8,607 nt of DNA, taken from NCBI GenBank assembly GCA_934572355.1, contig CAKTKV010000064.1, positions 1 to 8,607 of the forward strand, in the 5' to 3' direction. Source of the DNA: an uncultured Oscillospiraceae bacterium. Lineage in GTDB: Bacteria > Bacillota > Clostridia > Oscillospirales > Oscillospiraceae. Below, piece after piece: positions 5,576-8,607 of this stretch. A model generated the notes under the pieces. The model was not told the origin of the DNA. It was given only the letters and a program-made list of their open reading frames with translations, and ran no database searches. A program made the translations under genes and the position numbers. Positions within the stretch are counted from its first letter, which is position 1. The number at the start of each line of letters is the position of its first letter.

Positions 5576-5591
5576 GAGTCGATGTAGACTC
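5576..5591 (+). promoter_or_regulatory. Small hairpin in the rpsT leader
   Basis: GAGTC (5576-5580) and GACTC (5587-5591) are exact inverted repeats with a 6-nt loop, within a few bases of the predicted transcript start and about 10 nt before the GGAGGAGGTG ribosome binding site. It could stabilise the 5' end or take part in autoregulation by S20; neither is shown by the sequence. Confidence 0.45.
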
Positions 5592-5621
5592 AATTTTATA
5601 GGAGGAGGTGGCGATTGAAGC

Positions 5622-5885
5622 ATGGCCAACATTAAATCTTCTGCAAAGAGAGACGTTAAGTCCAAGGAACTCAGAGCCAAGAATCGCGCTGATAAGACCG
5701 AGCTCAAGACCATGATGAAAAAATTCGACGCAGCCGTTGCCGAAGGCAACCGTGACAATGCCGTCAGTGCCTATAAAGTTGCTGTTAAGACAGTCGACCG
5801 CGCGGCCGGCAAGGGTCTGCTGCACAAGAACAACGCGGCACACAAGAAGTCCGCAATGGCAAGCAAGCTCAACGAGATGGCTTAA
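5622..5885 (+). CDS. rpsT: Small ribosomal subunit protein bS20
   Basis: The 87-aa lysine- and alanine-rich product is ribosomal protein S20, which binds 16S rRNA in the 30S subunit. It begins MANIKSSAKRDVKSKELRAKN, with ARNKS-like basic helices, and has the conserved C-terminal GKGLLHKNNAAHKKSAMASKLN segment. Length is normal. The ribosome binding site GGAGG ends at 5608, 13 nt before the ATG, which is long; a TTG at 5615 in another frame is better spaced (see findings). It is transcribed alone between its own promoter and terminator. Confidence 0.96.
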   Translation: MANIKSSAKRDVKSKELRAKNRADKTELKTMMKKFDAAVAEGNRDNAVSAYKVAVKTVDRAAGKGLLHKNNAAHKKSAMASKLNEMA

Positions 5886-5897
5886 TTGAAAAGAAAC

Positions 5898-5928
5898 AAC
5901 GAGATGCGTTTTTGCGCATCTCGTTTTT
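5898..5928 (+). terminator. Intrinsic terminator of rpsT
   Basis: A perfect 11-bp stem pairs AACGAGATGCG (5898-5908) with CGCATCTCGTT (5915-5925) around a 6-nt loop, and the stem runs into TTTTT (5924-5928). It lies 12 nt after the rpsT stop codon. Confidence 0.9.
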
Positions 5929-5972
5929 CGTTGTGTGGGATTTTTTGCACAGGCCGTGGTATGACTGCACGC

Positions 5973-6001
5973 TTGCAAAATCAGCGGTGCTTGTATATAA
6001 T
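5973..6001 (+). promoter_or_regulatory. Predicted sigma-A promoter of the acyltransferase gene
   Basis: TTGCAA (5973-5978) and a perfect TATAAT (5996-6001) with a 17-nt spacer. The start site would be near 6008. Confidence 0.75.
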
Positions 6002-6016
6002 CTAAGAAAGCTTAGA
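6001..6016 (+). promoter_or_regulatory. Inverted repeat at the transcription start of the acyltransferase gene
   Basis: TCTAAG (6001-6006) and CTTAGA (6011-6016) are exact inverted repeats separated by AAAG. The repeat begins in the last base of the -10 box and spans the predicted start site, a position typical of repressor operators. It may alternatively act as a 5' mRNA hairpin if transcription starts early. No known operator consensus was recognised. Confidence 0.45.
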
Positions 6017-6036
6017 CGAAAAAAGGATGTGAGGTC

Positions 6037-7086
6037 ATGAAACGTGTAGAATGGATAGACGCGGCAAGGTATATCGCAATCTTCCACGTGGTGTTTATCC
6101 ACACGCTCGACACGTTCAGCCCGCAGGTGCTCGATTATTGGGTGACCCCACCGACCTCGTACATTCCGTTTCTGCTCAATGCCAAAACTGCGGTGCTGTT
6201 TTTCTGTGTGCTGCTCGGCTTCTTTGCCGCAAAGCCGCGCAGGTTCAGCGCCCGCGGCTTCGCGAGGTACACCGTGAAGCGCTATGTCCAGTTCTCGCTC
6301 TTCCTGCTCGTCTCAGGCGTGGTCTACGTTCTCGGGGCGTACTGCGTGACATGGCTGTTTCACACGCCGGATGAGTACGCTCACCGCGTCATCAGCGACG
6401 GCTTCCGGTATAACCTTATCTATATCCTCCGCGACGCGTTTTTGTTTGAGGCAAATTACAACGTCACAATGTGGTCGATGCAGCAGTTTTTCATCGCGAG
6501 TATTATCTGCTACCTGCTCGGCTGCGTCATATACCGGGTGAAGCCCGTGACTGCTTTGATTATCACTGCTGCAACCGTCGCGCTCTTCCTGCTCCCGCGT
6601 TCGGAATACCTCAGCTGGATCGCGTTCTGCGTCATGGGCGTGTTTGTGCGGCTGTACGCGGAGAATGCGGAGCACTTCCAATTTCTGGATAAGCGCGGAG
6701 CGCGTATCGCGCTTGCGCTGCTGGCGTGGTTCCTGTTCAAGTTCCCGATGCCGGAGTGCACCTTCGTGTTTTTCCTGATGGCCGCGGCATCTATCCTGCT
6801 GCTCGTCGTCTGTTTCCGCTTACCGTCGGCGCAGAGGGTGCTGGGACAGGCTCCGCTTCCCGCGCTCGGAAAGCTCGCCTTCGGCGTCTACGTCGTACAC
6901 ACGCCGATAAATTCCCTGCTGCAATCCTCGCTTCAGCCTATCGCCGCGGGTGTGCTCCCGTCCTTCATCGTGACTCCGCTGTGCTTTGTCTTTACGATCT
7001 GTACCGCCACCGGCTGCGCGTGGCTGCTCGACAGACTCCACCGCCGCGCCGCTGGACTGCTGTTCCGCGAGAAGCTCACGGTGTAA
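6037..7086 (+). CDS. Acyltransferase 3 family membrane protein
   Basis: The 349-aa product is a polytopic membrane protein of the acyltransferase-3 superfamily (O-acetylation of cell-surface polysaccharides and related acyl transfers). The family N-terminus R-x-E-W-I-D-A-A-R followed by a helix ending in H22 is present (H17 is nearby), as are WSMQQFF near 146-152 and LGKLAFGVYVVHTPI at 277-291. About ten hydrophobic segments are visible, for example at 42-64, 85-108, 150-167, 171-187, 225-237, 242-260 and 308-331. The ATG at 6037 follows AAAGGA at 9-10 nt. It has its own promoter and terminator and no biosynthetic neighbours, so the acceptor substrate cannot be inferred. Confidence 0.85.
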   Translation: MKRVEWIDAARYIAIFHVVFIHTLDTFSPQVLDYWVTPPTSYIPFLLNAKTAVLFFCVLLGFFAAKPRRFSARGFARYTVKRYVQFSLFLLVSGVVYVLGAYCVTWLFHTPDEYAHRVISDGFRYNLIYILRDAFLFEANYNVTMWSMQQFFIASIICYLLGCVIYRVKPVTALIITAATVALFLLPRSEYLSWIAFCVMGVFVRLYAENAEHFQFLDKRGARIALALLAWFLFKFPMPECTFVFFLMAAASILLLVVCFRLPSAQRVLGQAPLPALGKLAFGVYVVHTPINSLLQSSLQPIAAGVLPSFIVTPLCFVFTICTATGCAWLLDRLHRRAAGLLFREKLTV

Positions 7087-7103
7087 GATATTCATCAGAA
7101 CTT

Positions 7104-7144
7104 AAAACGGCTGCCTCCTCTTTCGGGGAAGCAGTCGTTTTTTT
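7104..7144. terminator. Terminator between convergent acyltransferase and phosphoesterase genes
   Basis: AAAACGGCTGC (7104-7114) pairs with GCAGTCGTTTT (7131-7141) with one G-U pair on the plus strand, and is followed by a run of seven T (7138-7144). On the minus strand the matching run is TTTT. It probably terminates both genes, but fits the plus-strand gene better. Confidence 0.85.
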
Positions 7145-7153
7145 CGTTGCGGT

Positions 7154-7624
7154 TTATAATTTGCGTATCTCGCAGGCGAAAGCACCGTTATCGAATATCT
7201 CAATCAGCGCCCAGGTCAGTTCCCTGCCGCGCCCTGCGGTGCCGGGGTTCAGGACCTGCACCCCGCCTATCTGCTCATAGTAGGCCTGATGCGTGTGACC
7301 GAACATGGCAAGCTGCGCGCCCGCCTCCTGCGCGGCGTAGACGAGCGAATCCACGCGCCCGTAATTGACGTTATACAAATGCCCGTGCGTGATGAAGGCC
7401 TTGACCGGACCGAGCTGAACGACGTCCTTTTCCGGAGCGAGCGGCATCAGGTCGCAGTTGCCGCAGACGCTGTAGACCGGCAGCCCCGGGAACTCGTGCC
7501 GCAGCTCTACCGCGTCCCGGTCATGGTCGCCGAGGTGTATTGCGGCGTCGGGGCGGCAGCGGCGAACGGCTTCGAGCATAAGCTCGTTGTTTGAATGGGT
7601 ATCGGAAAAAACGGCAACTTTCAT
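7154..7624 (-). CDS. YfcE/MJ0936-family metallophosphoesterase
   Basis: The 156-aa product is a single-domain calcineurin-like phosphodiesterase of the YfcE/MJ0936 type, cytoplasmic, cleaving phosphodiesters with two metal ions; the natural substrate of the family is generally unclear. The metal-site motifs are complete: SDTH (D8, H10), GD (D33), GNCD (N56), THGH (H80) and GHTH (H110, H112), and NPGT follows at 127-130. The start at 7624 was chosen because AAAAGGA lies 8 nt upstream and the protein then begins directly with the MKVAVFSDTH strand. The open frame further upstream runs antisense to the 7696 gene and has no family similarity. It is divergent from the small-protein cluster that follows. 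Confidence 0.9.
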   Translation of the reverse strand: MKVAVFSDTHSNNELMLEAVRRCRPDAAIHLGDHDRDAVELRHEFPGLPVYSVCGNCDLMPLAPEKDVVQLGPVKAFITHGHLYNVNYGRVDSLVYAAQEAGAQLAMFGHTHQAYYEQIGGVQVLNPGTAGRGRELTWALIEIFDNGAFACEIRKL

Positions 7625-7643
7625 ATATTTGATCCTTTTGCAA

Positions 7644-7672
7644 TTATCATGGGCGCTTACTGTGAATATAAT
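7644..7672 (+). promoter_or_regulatory. Predicted promoter of the small-protein cluster
   Basis: TTATCA (7644-7649) and TATAAT (7667-7672) with a 17-nt spacer on the plus strand. On the minus strand TTGCAT (7691-7696) and TATTAT (7668-7673), also 17 nt apart, could serve the divergent phosphoesterase gene, so the -10 elements would overlap. Confidence 0.5.
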
Positions 7673-7695
7673 AAAACGAACAGGGGTGAGATGCA

Positions 7696-7935
7696 ATGCA
7701 AAATTTTGAACAGCTTGGCCGGGAGCTTGAGCGCCGCGGCAAGACCGAGCAGATAAAGCAGCTTGCCGAGTCCGAGGACGGGGCGAAGCTTGCAAAGCTC
7801 ATCGACGCGAATGCCGTCGAGCAGGCCGCAAAAAGCGGCGACGGCGAAGCGCTGCGCAGTCTGCTCAGCTCCATGCTGAGCACTCAGGAGGGAAAGCGTC
7901 TCGCGGAAAGTGTACGCCGGATGATGGAAAATTAG
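7696..7935 (+). CDS. Uncharacterised 79-aa helical protein
   Basis: A short, charged, soluble protein with no cysteines, signal peptide or membrane segment. The sequence reads as helices: FEQLGRELERRGKTEQIKQLAES near the start, then LAKLIDANAVEQAAKSGDGEALRSL, and a final LSTQEGKRLAESVRRMM. The ATG follows AGGGGTGAG at a suitable distance. It opens a plus-strand cluster with the 127-aa gene 33 nt downstream. I do not recognise a named family. It reminds me of short hypothetical proteins seen in Clostridia, but I cannot verify that here. No function is proposed. Confidence 0.75.
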   Translation: MQNFEQLGRELERRGKTEQIKQLAESEDGAKLAKLIDANAVEQAAKSGDGEALRSLLSSMLSTQEGKRLAESVRRMMEN

Positions 7936-7968
7936 GCGCACAGCGCAGTAAACGGGAGGTGAAGCGCC

Positions 7969-8352
7969 GTGAGCGAGCTTGAGGACAAAATAAACGGCAT
8001 ACTCGGCGACCCTGCGCAGATGGAGAAGATCGCGGGGCTGGCAAAGTCGCTCATGGGCGGCGGTGACGAACCGGCGAAGGAAGCGAAGAGCTCGGGCGGC
8101 GGGCTGGACTCACTCATGCAGAGCTTGGGCGGCAGCGACAGCGCCATCGACCCGGCGATGCTCGCGCGCCTGAGCCGCGCTCTCTCATCGGGCGCGGGAG
8201 AGAAAAAGCAGGAGCGCGCGCTGCTGGAGGCGATGAAGCCGTACCTGTCCGAAAAGCGCAGGAGCAAGATGGATAAAGCCATCAAGCTTGCCCGGCTTGC
8301 GTCGATAGCGCGCATAGCCATGGGCGAGATGGGAGGAGACGGCAGTGATTAA
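7969..8352 (+). CDS. Uncharacterised 127-aa protein with Gly-rich linker
   Basis: A GTG start preceded by GGGAGGTGA at 9 nt. The N-terminal helix (SELEDKINGILGDPAQMEKIAGLAKSL in outline) is followed by a glycine/serine-rich linker at about 30-57. A helical C-terminal part contains LLEAMKPYLSEKRRSKMDKA at 85-104 and then IKLARLASIARIAMGEM, a basic amphipathic helix. There is no signal peptide or clear membrane segment. It overlaps the next gene by 8 nt, so the two are translationally coupled. Function unknown; the cluster of three suggests a small complex, which is inference. Confidence 0.8.
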   Translation: MSELEDKINGILGDPAQMEKIAGLAKSLMGGGDEPAKEAKSSGGGLDSLMQSLGGSDSAIDPAMLARLSRALSSGAGEKKQERALLEAMKPYLSEKRRSKMDKAIKLARLASIARIAMGEMGGDGSD

Positions 8353-8607
8353 CCGCTATCAGGGAAACAGCGGGCGCGTCGAGCGCTTCCCGGAGAGCGG
8401 GGAGGAGCGGCGCGCGCCGCCGAGGGAGCAGATACCGCGGCGGCAGCCGCCACTGCCGGTGAGACCAAAGCCGCCGGAGCTCGCACCCGGCGGGCTGCTC
8501 AACGGGCTTGGAGATATAGGGCGGCTGCTGCCGGATAAGATAGGCGAGCTGGAAACGGACGACATCATCCTTCTGCTCATTCTCTATCTCATGTACCGCG
8601 AGAGCGG
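8345..8607 (+). CDS. Uncharacterised Pro/Arg-rich protein with hydrophobic C-terminal stretch (partial)
   Basis: A GTG start at 8345, with GGGAGGAG (8331-8338) 6 nt upstream, opens a frame that has no stop before the window ends (87 codons visible). The first half is rich in proline and arginine (PPREQIPRRQPPLPVRPKPP at about 25-44), likely disordered. A short PGGLLNGLGDIGRLLPDKIGEL segment follows, then TDDIILLLILYLMYRES, a hydrophobic stretch at 74-83 flanked by acidic and basic residues. Start and overlap with the upstream TAA argue that it is real. The end is outside the window. It could be a membrane-contacting or assembly factor, but nothing shows which. Confidence 0.75.
   Translation, partial: MINRYQGNSGRVERFPESGEERRAPPREQIPRRQPPLPVRPKPPELAPGGLLNGLGDIGRLLPDKIGELETDDIILLLILYLMYRES

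Noticed and set aside
5426..5758. Upstream extension of the gpr frame by 111 codons
   Set aside because: It runs antisense through the rpsT promoter and coding region, has no GPR similarity, and the ATG at 5425 has a good ribosome binding site.
7625..7795. Upstream extension of the phosphoesterase frame
   Set aside because: It overlaps the start of the 7696 gene in antisense; the family starts directly at MKVAVFSDTH, which has an AAAAGGA site.
1..8607. CRISPR array, tRNA, insertion sequence or prophage signs
   Set aside because: I looked for spaced direct repeats, cloverleaf-like segments, transposase or integrase motifs and found none.

Overview
The window is GC-rich bacterial chromosome with strong Shine-Dalgarno sites and consensus sigma-A promoters. 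It comes from a spore-forming low-branching Firmicute, most likely a member of the Clostridia in the Oscillospiraceae/Ruminococcaceae range. The evidence is HPr kinase/phosphorylase, WhiA and the germination protease GPR together, a four-cysteine ribosomal protein L28, and the overall gene order. This placement is inference from gene content; no 16S or marker tree was available.

Region by region: (1) 4-3776, minus strand, is a tight operon transcribed hprK > murB > rapZ > whiA with gaps of 11-14 nt. It links carbon-catabolite signalling, peptidoglycan precursor synthesis, a nucleotide-binding adapter and a sporulation/division regulator. (2) 3777-4325 is a 0.5 kb interval without a conventional gene, and the most interesting part of the window. 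It holds the hprK promoter and a perfect TTGACA-17-TATAAT promoter wrapped in a perfect 10-bp inverted repeat. That promoter drives a predicted ~100-nt RNA on the plus strand. Convergent to it is a 27-codon ORF on the minus strand with a near-perfect ribosome binding site folded into a hairpin. The two units meet at one shared terminator hairpin, which contains the ORF's last codons and stop. The layout resembles type I toxin-antitoxin loci or other antisense-controlled micropeptide genes. (3) 4248-5885 carries rpmB (L28, plus) and gpr (minus) sharing a terminator, then rpsT (S20, plus). (4) 5973-7624 carries an acyltransferase-3 family membrane protein (plus) and a YfcE/MJ0936-type metallophosphoesterase (minus), convergent on another terminator. 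(5) 7644-8607 starts a plus-strand cluster of three small uncharacterised proteins, the last running off the window and overlapping its upstream neighbour by 8 nt.

The annotated genes are mostly housekeeping. Unexplained structure is concentrated in 3877-4190, with secondary points of interest in the leaders of rpsT and the acyltransferase gene and in the unnamed three-gene cluster.
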